Assembly (NCBI GenBank): GCA_025997455.1 | Contig: BNUP01000062.1 | Location: 1 to 12,237, forward strand | Origin: Fibrobacterales bacterium | Lineage (GTDB): Bacteria; Fibrobacterota; Fibrobacteria; Fibrobacterales; Fibrobacteraceae | DNA length: 12,237 bases | Direction: 5' to 3' | Shown: one piece after another, positions 1-7,308 of the stretch | Layout of the letters: every line of letters begins with the position of its first letter | Position numbering within the stretch: position 1 is the stretch's first letter | Program-made: the position numbers and the translations under genes | Notes under the pieces: generated by a model | The model's database searches: none | Told to the model about the DNA's origin: nothing | The model's input: the letters and a program-made list of their open reading frames with translations, nothing else

Positions 1-28
1 AAAATGGTGCGTTTTGCGGGCGCGTTGA

Positions 29-173
29 TTTTTTTTTTGTGTATTCAGATTCGCCGTTGAATTGGCTTGAAACTGCGGGGGGGGGGGGGGGTTAGGAAGG
101 GAAGAGCAACGCTCTGAAACCCATTCACCCGGTTAGATCGCCTTTCCCGTTTTCCACGTGAAAAAAAAAAAAA
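29..173. repeat. Homopolymer-rich stretch (T10, G15, A13)
   Basis: Three homopolymers lie close together: ten T at 29-38, fifteen G at 77-91 and thirteen A at 161-173. No ORF in 1-284 has coding character. A short ATG-initiated frame at 4-60 runs through the T tract but matches nothing I recognise. Such tracts can mediate slipped-strand length variation, but no gene start or promoter is clearly placed next to them here. A sequencing or assembly origin for the G tract cannot be excluded. Confidence 0.8.
99..148. other. Possible structured RNA/DNA element, unassigned
   Basis: A GC-richer patch can be folded by hand into a three-way junction. The outer stem is GGGAA (99-103) with TTCCC (144-148). 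Inside it are a hairpin AGAGC-AAC-GCTCT (103-115) and a second short stem AACC (118-121) with GGTT (131-134). The outer stem and first hairpin share one base, so the fold is approximate. It matches no RNA family I can name, and the stems are short enough to arise by chance. It lies downstream of the DHH gene when read on the minus strand. Confidence 0.2.
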
Positions 174-229
174 CAAACTTATAGATATAATATAATTGTT
201 TACTAATATTTATATGTGTTGGTTCGGGT

Positions 230-269
230 GGGGGGGGGGGTGGGGGGGGGGGGGGGGGGGGGGGGGGGG
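230..269. repeat. Long poly-G tract (G11-T-G28)
   Basis: Eleven G at 230-240, a single T at 241, then 28 uninterrupted G at 242-269. On the minus strand this is poly-C starting 15 nt beyond the stop codon of the DHH phosphoesterase gene. Long G runs can form G-quadruplexes and are prone to slippage. Read-end poly-G from two-colour sequencing chemistry is an alternative origin. The exact length should not be trusted. Confidence 0.85.
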
Positions 270-284
270 TGTACCCTTGAAACA

Positions 285-1241
285 TCACCCGTCGACATTA
301 ATTGTTTCAATTAACTCTTTTAGAACCCGCTCGGCTTGGTCGTTTGGGACTTGGCAAGTGCCTGCCGCCGTGTGTCCGCCGCCGCCGTATTTCAACATCA
401 ATGAACCAATGTCGGTTTTTGAAGTTCTGTCGAAAATTGATTTTCCGGTTGCAAAAACAGTGTTCTGCATTCTAAGTCCCCAAAGAATGTGAATGCTAAT
501 ATTGGTTTCGGGGAACAAAGCATAAATCATAAAGCGGTTGCCTGCCCAAATTGTATCTTCGTTTCGCAAGTCCAAAACCGCAAGATTTTTATAAGTTTTG
601 GTGCAGTGCAAAACTTGTTCGCGAAATTGTTTTTCGTGGGTGCGGTAAATTTGCACTCGTTCTTCCACATCGGGGTGCTTTAAGATTTCTTCTATGCTGT
701 GCGTTTTGCAATAGGCTATTAACTCCATCATCAATTGGTAATTACTTATATGAAATTCCCTGAATCTGCCGAGACCCGTTCTTGAGTCCATAAGAAAACT
801 TAGCAGTTCCCAACCCTTTGCATCTAAAATATCTTCTCTGTTAAAGTGCGCACTGTCGGCTTTATCCACAGCCTCCATCATCCCTATATCTATGCCGGGG
901 AAGGTCTCTTTTCCGCCCAACCAATCATAAACAACCCTTGCCGCACTCGGTGCGTTTGGATCTACTATGTAGTTGTCGGTGCTCACCGCCGCATTTCTCA
1001 GCATTTCGCTTTCGTGATGGTCAAATACAAAAGCACACGCGGGTTGATACGGCAAGTTTGTGGATATGTCTCTTTCGGAGAGTTCAATCAGTCCGTCCTG
1101 CATATCCTTTGGATGCACAAATCTTATGTCATCTACCAGATCTAAGTCTGTGAATAGCATTCCGCATACGAGTCCGTCAAAATCCGAACGCGTAACAAGG
1201 CGGTATTTCTTGCCCGAAATTTTCTCTAAATTTGAATTCAT
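285..1241 (-). CDS. DHH/DHHA1-family phosphoesterase (exopolyphosphatase-like)
   Basis: A 318-aa predicted cytoplasmic, metal-dependent phosphoesterase of the DHH superfamily, which includes RecJ, NrnA-type oligoribonucleases and exopolyphosphatases. The N-terminal motif reads TRSDFDGL at residues 17-24 (metal-binding D20 and D22; the usual leading His is Thr). The signature FDHH is at 73-76 and a further acidic motif VDKADS at 125-130. The C-terminal DHHA1 substrate-binding motif GGGGHTAAG is at 286-294. The start is fixed by a strong AAGGAGGT ribosome-binding site six bases upstream. The gene begins 34 bp after the last ABC transporter gene on the same strand, so it is probably the distal gene of that operon. 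Substrate is unknown: polyphosphate, a nanoRNA or a cyclic-dinucleotide product are all compatible with the family. The family call is firm; the function is not. Confidence 0.9.
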   Translation of the reverse strand: MNSNLEKISGKKYRLVTRSDFDGLVCGMLFTDLDLVDDIRFVHPKDMQDGLIELSERDISTNLPYQPACAFVFDHHESEMLRNAAVSTDNYIVDPNAPSAARVVYDWLGGKETFPGIDIGMMEAVDKADSAHFNREDILDAKGWELLSFLMDSRTGLGRFREFHISNYQLMMELIAYCKTHSIEEILKHPDVEERVQIYRTHEKQFREQVLHCTKTYKNLAVLDLRNEDTIWAGNRFMIYALFPETNISIHILWGLRMQNTVFATGKSIFDRTSKTDIGSLMLKYGGGGHTAAGTCQVPNDQAERVLKELIETINVDG

Positions 1242-1275
1242 TCTATGACCTCCTTTATCAAGTTCATATACACCT

Positions 1276-2055
1276 CTACTTTTTTATCCATTCTCGATTT
1301 ATGTCAGGTATGTCCTCTAACAATCTCACCGTCTGCTGACTTTTGGGATGTTGGGTTACATCTTCGGGTTTGCCTTGATCTACGACTTTCGCCTCATGCA
1401 TAATAAAAATTCTGTCGCTCACATAATAGGCAAGACCTATATCGTGGGTGACAAACACTATGGTCATTCCCAAATCTACCTTCAACTTCATTAAATAGTC
1501 CAAAATATTTGCTCGAACGCATGCATCTACCATAGAAGTCGGTTCATCGGCAATTAAAACCTTAGGTTTTAGAGCAAAAATACGGGCGAGCAACATTCTC
1601 TGCATTTGCCCTCCGCTCAATTCAAAGGGATACTTTCCCTCAATATCCGAGGGTTTAACATTCACCGCGAGCAAAGCCTCATCTACCCTCTGTTCAATTT
1701 CCTGTTTTGAGGGTTTGTTTTTTAGAATGCCAAAAGCATCTTTTAACTGTGCTCTAATTGAGAAGAATTGGTTAAAGCAACCGAAGGGGTCTTGAAAAAC
1801 GCTTTGAACTTCGTTCCAGTGCTCTCTTGTGTTTGTTATAGGTTTGCCCTTGTAGAGAAATACCCCCTTGTCTTGGTGGTATAAACCGAGCATTATCTTT
1901 GCGAGAACGCTTTTTCCGCATCCCGAACCGCCTACTATGGAAACAATCTCACCGTCCGCTATGTCAAAGGAAACATCATCAACGGCACGAACAGTCTTTT
2001 TTCCCTGCGTAAAAAACTTGCTTATATTTTGAGCGCTGAATATAATGTCAGACAT
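1276..2055 (-). CDS. ABC importer ATPase, OppF/DppF type, short form
   Basis: A 259-aa nucleotide-binding subunit of a peptide-type ABC importer. Visible motifs are Walker A GGSGCGKS (42-49), the Q-loop VFQDP (86-90), an intact signature LSGGQ (146-150), Walker B VLIADE with catalytic Glu171, D-loop SMVD and H-loop His204. The frame is open upstream to 2118, but those 21 residues have no domain character. The ATG at 2055 has AGGAG (2062-2066) at proper spacing and gives the family N-terminus, so it is preferred. Most OppF/DppF proteins carry an extra C-terminal oligopeptide-transport domain of roughly 60 residues; this one stops soon after the ATPase core. It should pair with the OppD-type ATPase encoded upstream. 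The 77-bp spacer before it, holding a palindrome, is the largest in the transporter operon. Confidence 0.93.
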   Translation of the reverse strand: MSDIIFSAQNISKFFTQGKKTVRAVDDVSFDIADGEIVSIVGGSGCGKSVLAKIMLGLYHQDKGVFLYKGKPITNTREHWNEVQSVFQDPFGCFNQFFSIRAQLKDAFGILKNKPSKQEIEQRVDEALLAVNVKPSDIEGKYPFELSGGQMQRMLLARIFALKPKVLIADEPTSMVDACVRANILDYLMKLKVDLGMTIVFVTHDIGLAYYVSDRIFIMHEAKVVDQGKPEDVTQHPKSQQTVRLLEDIPDINREWIKK

Positions 2056-2071
2056 AAATTTCTCCTTTGAA

Positions 2072-2096
2072 ATTACGGAGCACCGTCCGCAATGAC
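2072..2096 (-). repeat. GTCATT-type palindromic repeat, copy A
   Basis: An inverted repeat ATTACGGA (2072-2079) and TCCGCAAT (2086-2093), eight pairs with one G-U, followed by GAC. On the minus strand it begins GTCATT. It sits in the 77-bp spacer between the two ATPase genes, five bases upstream of the AGGAG of the second one, so in mRNA it would be a hairpin just before that ribosome-binding site. Two further palindromes in the window share the GTCATT edge but have different stems. Confidence 0.55.
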
Positions 2097-2132
2097 GAAA
2101 ACGGCAGACTGCGGTCAAACAAGCAATTATGG

Positions 2133-3119
2133 TTATTCGGCATAATCACACCTCACTAACCTACCGCCAACTGTTTTTAAGTTTTGCGTGTTCTTTTTGC
2201 ATTCGGGTCTTGCACTTGGGCATCTGTCGGCAAAGCGGCAACCTTCTATTTTTTTTGCTAAACTCGGAGGAGCACCTTCTATTGTGGTCGGTTTTCTATT
2301 TTTCTGTTCTGAGTCGGCAGAGAGCATCGCCCCCATTAACGCTTTTGTATATGGGTGTCTCGGATCGTGCACCACTTGAACAGCCGTTCCGTATTCCACA
2401 AACTCTCCCGCATACATAATTGCTATGTTATGCGCGACATGCCTTAAAAGCGGCAATTCGTGGGTGATAAAAATCATCGTTGAGAAAATGTTCTTTTCGA
2501 GTAAATCGAATATCATTTTAATAACAACTTTTTGTGTGGTAACATCGAGTGCGGAAGTAGGTTCGTCGGCTATAACCACCTTTGGGTTTAACAGCGTTGA
2601 AATTCCAATCACCGATCGTTGTCTCTCACCTGCGGTTAATTGAATGGGGAAGGAGTTCAAAATATGTTCCGTTTCCATTCCAAACAAGTCGAACCTGTCT
2701 TTAAGGCGTTTGTAAATATCGTGCTTGCTTATGTTTTTTCCCTGCGATGCACTATGTGCCGCCATTACATCTGCGGCAATATCTTTGATTTTGCGGGTTG
2801 GGTTTAAGGCATTAAATGCACCCTGCGGAATCATTGAGACTTTTTGAGATAAAATATTTTTGCGAATATCTTGGGGCGTGCGGTTCATAAGCGATTCTCC
2901 GCTCACCAAAACATCTCCGCCCGTGGGGTAAAGCGGAGGTATGAACAAGCCCATTAAGCCATTCACCAAGGTAGATTTTCCGCAACCGGATTCACCCGCG
3001 ATACCGAGAATTTCGCCTTGTTTCATAGTGAAAGAAACATCTGTAACGGCACTGACCTTTTGCCCAAAGCGGGTTAAGTAATGCAAACTTAAATCTTTAA
3101 CTTCTAATATATGGGACAT
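2133..3119 (-). CDS. ABC importer ATPase, OppD/DppD type
   Basis: A 328-aa ATPase subunit of a peptide-type ABC importer. Walker A is GESGCGKST (42-50), Walker B VVIADEP (181-187) and the H-loop His is 220. The ABC signature reads LTAGE (161-165) instead of LSGGQ/E, a double deviation. The C-terminal oligopeptide-transport domain is present (HPYTKALMGA from 255) with cysteines at 294, 300, 307 and 324. This four-Cys arrangement is characteristic of OppD/DppD proteins and is reported to hold an iron-sulfur cluster in some members. The start has GGAG eight bases upstream. The gene lies 13 bp after the permease gene and is followed by the partner ATPase. It energises import across the inner membrane. 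Confidence 0.94.
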   Translation of the reverse strand: MSHILEVKDLSLHYLTRFGQKVSAVTDVSFTMKQGEILGIAGESGCGKSTLVNGLMGLFIPPLYPTGGDVLVSGESLMNRTPQDIRKNILSQKVSMIPQGAFNALNPTRKIKDIAADVMAAHSASQGKNISKHDIYKRLKDRFDLFGMETEHILNSFPIQLTAGERQRSVIGISTLLNPKVVIADEPTSALDVTTQKVVIKMIFDLLEKNIFSTMIFITHELPLLRHVAHNIAIMYAGEFVEYGTAVQVVHDPRHPYTKALMGAMLSADSEQKNRKPTTIEGAPPSLAKKIEGCRFADRCPSARPECKKNTQNLKTVGGRLVRCDYAE

Positions 3120-3132
3120 ATATGCACTCCAA

Positions 3133-3969
3133 TCACTTTCTCAACCGTGGGTTAAATACGCCTTCCATAGAATTATTAAGAAGATAAAGGGCGAATACAA
3201 TCATTGTGATAACTATAGATGCGGGGAAAATTCCCCACCAATAGCCGTAAGTTATTGCACTGTTGTTTTTTGCGGTGTTCAAAATAACGCCGAGTGAAGT
3301 TGAACCTTCACCTATGGGACCGAGACCTATCATACTTATTGCACTCTCGGACAAAATTCCGCTTGCAACCTGCATAATAAACACCATAAATACATAAGAG
3401 GCAAGGTATGGCAAAATGTGTTTAAAAATAATTTGAAGGTTTGTCGCTCCGTTAATTCGAGCCAGCGATATGTGGTCGCGGCTACGCAAACTCGCCGCCT
3501 GAGCACGAACCGAACGAGCCGTCCAGGGCCAGGTTGTTAAGCCGATTAACACCGCTATTAAAGTGAGAGAGCGACCTTCGGGCCAAGATGCACTTACCAA
3601 AACCAACACTACAAAAGACGGAATCACTATAAACAAATTTGTGAACATATTTAGAATGTCATCTATTATGCCGCCCTTAAAACCGCCGAACAAACCCACG
3701 AGCGTGCCGACTGTTGTTGCAATTATCCCTGCCATAAATCCCACATATAGGGAATTTCTAAGACCTTGCAACAGGAGCGCCACATAGTCTTGACCCAAAT
3801 TATCCGTGCCGAGCCAATACGAGGAAGACGGAGATTCATAAGACAAACCTTCCTCTGCGGCTGTGTAAATATAGGGACCTATTAAAGCCGCAACTATAGT
3901 TCCAAAGAACAGCACAACACCGATTACGAACATCGGGTCTTTAATTAAATTTTTTAGCAACTTAAACAT
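3133..3969 (-). CDS. ABC importer permease, OppC/DppC type
   Basis: A 278-aa inner-membrane permease. The N-terminal OppC region with one membrane segment (about 13-33) is followed by the family motif YWLGTDNLGQD (51-61). A five-helix binding-protein-dependent transport domain follows, with the cytoplasmic coupling (EAA) loop ARINGAT...FKHILP at about 170-187, which contacts the ATPases. The start has AAGGAG seven bases upstream. It is nine bases downstream of the OppB-type gene and 13 bases upstream of the OppD-type gene, as expected for a co-translated complex. It would form the translocation pore with the OppB partner. Slightly shorter than many OppC proteins but with no visible defect. 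Confidence 0.94.
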   Translation of the reverse strand: MFKLLKNLIKDPMFVIGVVLFFGTIVAALIGPYIYTAAEEGLSYESPSSSYWLGTDNLGQDYVALLLQGLRNSLYVGFMAGIIATTVGTLVGLFGGFKGGIIDDILNMFTNLFIVIPSFVVLVLVSASWPEGRSLTLIAVLIGLTTWPWTARSVRAQAASLRSRDHISLARINGATNLQIIFKHILPYLASYVFMVFIMQVASGILSESAISMIGLGPIGEGSTSLGVILNTAKNNSAITYGYWWGIFPASIVITMIVFALYLLNNSMEGVFNPRLRK

Positions 3970-3978
3970 AATTTCTCC

Positions 3979-5043
3979 TTAATTTGCATCCATTGCGAGA
4001 CTCTGCTTAACGCGAGGGTCTAAGAGTGCAATTAAAATATCTACCGTAAAATTCGCAAGTAAAACGCTTGATGTAATTAAAAGAGTAACTCCCTGAATAA
4101 CCGGATAATCGTTTGTTTGAATTGCCGTGAGCATAGCCATACCGAGACCGGGGTATGAGAATATCATTTCCGTGATGAGTGCACCGCCCACCATTTGACC
4201 TATGGAAAGAGCAAGACCCGTTAATTGAGGCAACATCGCGTTTCTAAACAAGTAGGCTAAAACCCGTGTTTCCTTTAAGCCCAACCATTTTGCGTATTTA
4301 ATGTAATCGGTGCCGAGTTCATAGATGCCCATTGAGCGCATACCTATAGCCTGACCGCCTGCCAAAATTAAGAATATGGAGAAGAACGGTAAAATGTAGT
4401 GATAAGCCGCAGACACCAAAAAGTCGATACTGAAAGACGGTGTGAGGTTTATATCATACGCTCCCACTGCGGGAAAAATTTCCCACACAATTCCAAAGAA
4501 ATACACGAGTACCATACCGAATACGAAAAACGGTATTGAACTCATAAGAAGGGCAAGCGGGAAAATTACCTTATCGAACACTCCCCTGCGATAAGCGGCA
4601 AGAGCACCCAAACCGTTTCCGAGTATCCATCCGAAAATGATAGCCGGCAACTGCAAAGCGATAGTCCAAGGCAAAGCCTGAATTATGATTTGTGAAACAG
4701 GCTTTTGGTTTTTAAAGGAAGTTCCCAAGTCTCCGTGGAACACTTGGCTTATGTAATTTACCAACTGCGATGCTTTTGAGGCTGCTAACGCTTTTCCGTT
4801 ATCGTCTCTTACTATTTCTCCGTTGTCGCTTATCTGCAAAAGACCAAAGTCCTTTCGCAAATTTTCTTCCGTTTGCTTGCGGATTTCCGGACTGCTGAAC
4901 GATGACTGAGCCATCATTATATCAACAGGATCGGAGCCGAGTCGAGGCAAAAAGAAGTTTAGGGCAAGGGCGACCAAGAATGTGAGGAAATACCAGATTG
5001 CCCTTAACAGCACATAACGGGTAGTTGGATACTTTTTTAACAT
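3979..5043 (-). CDS. ABC importer permease, OppB/DppB type
   Basis: A 354-aa inner-membrane permease. It has an N-terminal membrane segment (about 14-33) and a long periplasmic loop with the typical DPVD motif near 38-41. The five-helix transport domain carries the EAA coupling loop KYAKWLGLKE...FRNAMLP at about 249-272. The ATG at 5043 is preceded only by a weak AAGG, in contrast to the strong sites of its neighbours. The gap after the substrate-binding protein gene is just 21 bases, so translational coupling is plausible. With the OppC-type partner it forms the pore of the importer. The loop at about 60-90 includes a polar, charged stretch that looks longer than in classical DppB, but I cannot quantify this without an alignment. 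Confidence 0.94.
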   Translation of the reverse strand: MLKKYPTTRYVLLRAIWYFLTFLVALALNFFLPRLGSDPVDIMMAQSSFSSPEIRKQTEENLRKDFGLLQISDNGEIVRDDNGKALAASKASQLVNYISQVFHGDLGTSFKNQKPVSQIIIQALPWTIALQLPAIIFGWILGNGLGALAAYRRGVFDKVIFPLALLMSSIPFFVFGMVLVYFFGIVWEIFPAVGAYDINLTPSFSIDFLVSAAYHYILPFFSIFLILAGGQAIGMRSMGIYELGTDYIKYAKWLGLKETRVLAYLFRNAMLPQLTGLALSIGQMVGGALITEMIFSYPGLGMAMLTAIQTNDYPVIQGVTLLITSSVLLANFTVDILIALLDPRVKQSLAMDAN

Positions 5044-5064
5044 AACAACCTTGAAAGTAGAATT

Positions 5065-6888
5065 TTATTTAACCGGTTTCAATTTCCAGAGTGTGTTTAT
5101 GCCGCTGCCTACCCAAGGCAGTTGAGGAGGAGCAAAGGGATTCTTTTCGGTGGGCCAGCCCTGCCAAGCCTTGCTTGAGAATTGGTAATACTCTTCGGGT
5201 AAATGCGCCACGGGAATTACGGGTTGATCATCGAGGAATATGTTGTTCAACTCCGTGTAGGCGGCTTTTAATTTTTCCTCGTCCGTAATGAGGGGAATTT
5301 CATCGAGGAGAATATCTACCCTTTTGTTATAGTTGTGGGCTTTGGGTGAATTGTAACGACCTTCGTTTTCGTTCATAGAGTTGCCGTCGCCAACGGGGCT
5401 CCAATTGCGGCTCGACATAATCGCGTTAAATCTGTTCCAAGGAAGTGAGGCGGTAACCGCTACCGGCGGCTTTCTCATTATGAGGTCAAAATCACCGCTC
5501 GGAAGAGCAGGCCAGTATTGCGAACCATCAACAAAACCTTCGCGAACATCTATACCTACACTGCGGAGTTGCCGAACAACCAAATTCACTATAGCCTCCC
5601 AATCTGACCAGCCTGCGGGTGATTTAATTGAAAGTGACGGGAGAGTATCGCCTTTTGGTCCTAAGGTTTTTACCAAAGAGCCTTTCTCATCGAATATTGC
5701 TTTGTAGCCCGATTCTTCCAAAAGTTTTTTTGCGTATTCTTTATCGCCGAGCGGAACGCTGTGTGCGGCTACGGAATCGGCATTGTAGAATTTCTTCTCT
5801 AAACCATCGGACATAATTAGACCCGGTTTTTGTTCGGGAGTGTAGTTTGAGAGTGCGAGACGGCTAATTGCCTGATAATCGATTGCCGCTGCAATTGCAC
5901 GACGGAAATTCTTGTCGCTCAAGGGTGCCTTTGTGTTGTTTAAGTATAAAAAGTGCATTGAACCGGGGACAAAGTAAGGAGGTGCATCGTACCAAGTATT
6001 TACACCGTCTTTTTTCTTTTCGCTAATTCTGGGTATGTAGTTCATAGAGGCATCGAGTGCACCTTTTTGCAGGTTAATTGCAAAGTGGTCGTTATTTTTA
6101 TATATGGGGTGAATGATATATTTCGGCACGGGGAGTGCACCATCGTGGAGAACTTTGTTTCCCCAATAATCGTCTCGGCGAACGAGAACTATTCTTTCGT
6201 TGTTGTATTGTGCGAGTGTGTAGGGACCCGATACAACGGGCACGGAATCGCATTTGATTTTCTTTACGGCGTTAAAGTCGTTGTTGTTCTCCGCAAGGTA
6301 TTTCTCAAAAATATGAGAGGGAACTATGCGGATTGCCTGTAATTGATCTAAAATTGCGAGGGGATTGTTGCGTGCTTTTTTATTTACGAAAAACGAAACG
6401 CGCTCGGTATTTACGCCGTTGTTGCTTATTGTATCTACGGTAATTTCGGAAACAAATTCGCTTACATAGGAGGTTGGGGCTTGGGGAAATCTTTTCCAGA
6501 GTTCATAAATGAATTTTACATCTGTGGAGGTTACAGGCGTGCCATCGCTCCATTTTGCCTCAGGTTGAATATCTACAACGACTTTTTCCGCATCGGAAGA
6601 TATAAGGGTTGCGAGTATAGGCTCGGTTGCACCGGTGAGGGAGTTGTAGGCGGTGAGCGGTTCATACATTAAATTAAAGCGATCGTTTGCAGGCCAAGCC
6701 ACCAACCAAGGCTCAACAAGCGGGTTGAATGTGTTCGGATCGCCCCATTGAGAGCCTGCCAAGTATAGGGTTTCGCCACGGGGATAGCCTGAAGAAGTTT
6801 TTGCCGTCTCTGTGCCGCTCTTTTCGCACGAAATCAGTGTGAATGACAATGCCAACGCGCCACAGAGTGCCAATTTTGAAAAATTCAT
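5065..6888 (-). CDS. Family-5 solute-binding lipoprotein of the ABC importer
   Basis: A 607-aa extracytoplasmic substrate-binding protein (SBP family 5; oligopeptide, dipeptide, nickel or some oligosaccharides). The frame is open up to 7032, but the ATG at 6888 gives a classic lipoprotein signal peptide with lipobox LISC (Cys21). It also has GAGGA a few bases upstream, so the 48 extra residues are rejected. The family signature AKWSDGTPVTSTDVKFIYE lies about 120-145 residues in. Near the N-terminus of the mature protein is a segment with GSQWGDPNTFNPL and YEPLTAY. This resembles both peptide binders and the Thermotoga-type oligosaccharide binders of the same family, so the ligand is left open. 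It is first in the operon, ahead of its permeases, and is longer than the roughly 500-550 residues of standard DppA/OppA. A promoter candidate lies immediately upstream. Confidence 0.92.
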   Translation of the reverse strand: MNFSKLALCGALALSFTLISCEKSGTETAKTSSGYPRGETLYLAGSQWGDPNTFNPLVEPWLVAWPANDRFNLMYEPLTAYNSLTGATEPILATLISSDAEKVVVDIQPEAKWSDGTPVTSTDVKFIYELWKRFPQAPTSYVSEFVSEITVDTISNNGVNTERVSFFVNKKARNNPLAILDQLQAIRIVPSHIFEKYLAENNNDFNAVKKIKCDSVPVVSGPYTLAQYNNERIVLVRRDDYWGNKVLHDGALPVPKYIIHPIYKNNDHFAINLQKGALDASMNYIPRISEKKKDGVNTWYDAPPYFVPGSMHFLYLNNTKAPLSDKNFRRAIAAAIDYQAISRLALSNYTPEQKPGLIMSDGLEKKFYNADSVAAHSVPLGDKEYAKKLLEESGYKAIFDEKGSLVKTLGPKGDTLPSLSIKSPAGWSDWEAIVNLVVRQLRSVGIDVREGFVDGSQYWPALPSGDFDLIMRKPPVAVTASLPWNRFNAIMSSRNWSPVGDGNSMNENEGRYNSPKAHNYNKRVDILLDEIPLITDEEKLKAAYTELNNIFLDDQPVIPVAHLPEEYYQFSSKAWQGWPTEKNPFAPPQLPWVGSGINTLWKLKPVK

Positions 6889-6914
6889 TTCGTCCTCACA
6901 AGTTTTACAGAGTA

Positions 6915-6938
6915 AATATACATTTTTTTTTGACAGGC
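6915..6938 (-). promoter_or_regulatory. Candidate promoter of the importer operon
   Basis: On the minus strand TATATT occurs at 6920-6915, about 27 bases before the start codon, which would give a leader of roughly 20 nt. The -10 box matches that of the repeated promoter at 10173. The upstream half is poor: a TTGCCT lies only 14 bases away, with an A-rich spacer between. Activator dependence is possible. Confidence 0.4.
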
Positions 6939-7013
6939 AACACCGATTTTGAAACATTTTTTTCGTTTTAGAGGATTTATGCCTCCTGCGTACAATGCTA
7001 CAAACGGGCGAAT

Positions 7014-7133
7014 AATAAGTATAGCCGACCAATTAAAAAGAAATTGTGATAATCTGTGTGAACAATGTCGGACAATAAGTATAGTTGCCCAATTAAAAAA
7101 AAATCGAGATAATCTGTATGAATAATGGCAACA
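7014..7133. repeat. 60-bp imperfect tandem repeat (two units)
   Basis: Units 7014-7073 and 7074-7133 align without gaps at a period of exactly 60 bases, with roughly four of five positions identical. Both start AATAAGTATAG and contain CAATTAAAAA and GATAATCTGT. Read on the minus strand each unit contains a TATACTT box. The pair lies 125-245 bp upstream of the importer operon start, between that gene and a mobile-element remnant. It may be a regulatory duplication or simply repeat debris. Confidence 0.75.
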
Positions 7134-7139
7134 ATATTT

Positions 7140-7177
7140 GCCCCTACAGGAAGAGCGGCATAAATGCCGCCCCTACA
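7140..7177. repeat. GCCCCTACA-flanked palindrome
   Basis: A perfect hairpin GCGGCAT-AA-ATGCCGC (7155-7170) is bracketed by two direct copies of GCCCCTACA (7140-7148 and 7169-7177). Read on the other strand it begins TGTAGGGGC, a form seen in dispersed intergenic repeats of many bacterial genomes. No protein is encoded here. Confidence 0.6.
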
Positions 7178-7195
7178 ATTCCATTTTCCCCACAT

Positions 7196-7306
7196 GCTTT
7201 TTTTTAAGAAATCGTTGTCCACCTTGAGCTGCCCTATCTGCTTGTATTACTCCTCTATCAACTGGTCTTTGTCCGAGTCCGCCTTATTGTCGGGAGAAGA
7301 AAATAC
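7196..7306 (-). pseudogene. IS3-family transposase OrfA remnant (C-terminal end)
   Basis: The minus strand translates to SDKDQLIEE-stop-YKQIGQLKVDNDFLKK. This matches the leucine-zipper end of IS3-family OrfA proteins, whose typical form is LIEELYKQIGQLKVENDFLKKK. One Leu codon has become TAA in the middle of the motif. The helix-turn-helix half, OrfB with its DDE residues and the terminal inverted repeats are not visible in the window. This is a dead fragment about 110 bases long. It touches the restriction-modification remnant on the opposite strand and so may mark the element that disrupted it. An apparent ORF starting at 7222 merely runs out of this fragment into repeats. Confidence 0.65.
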
Positions 7307-7308
7307 TT

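Noticed and set aside
196..492. A plus-strand frame coding a poly-glycine stretch.
   Set aside because: It is generated by the poly-G tract and then runs antisense to the DHH gene.
2056..2118. An N-terminal extension of the OppF-type ATPase.
   Set aside because: The 21 extra residues come largely from the palindromic repeat and spacer; the ATG at 2055 has AGGAG.
6889..7032. A 48-residue N-terminal extension of the substrate-binding protein.
   Set aside because: It would bury the lipoprotein signal peptide inside the chain, and the ATG at 6888 has GAGGA at good spacing; the candidate promoter also lies inside the extension.
7014..7177. Could the repeats be a CRISPR array?
   Set aside because: There are only two units with no spacers, a 60-base period with substitutions throughout, and no cas gene nearby.
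6998..7222. A 74-codon minus-strand frame with an internally repeated peptide.
   Set aside because: It is the IS3 OrfA fragment running into the GGGGC palindrome and the 60-bp tandem repeat; the peptide repeat is a by-product of the DNA repeat and there is no ribosome-binding site.
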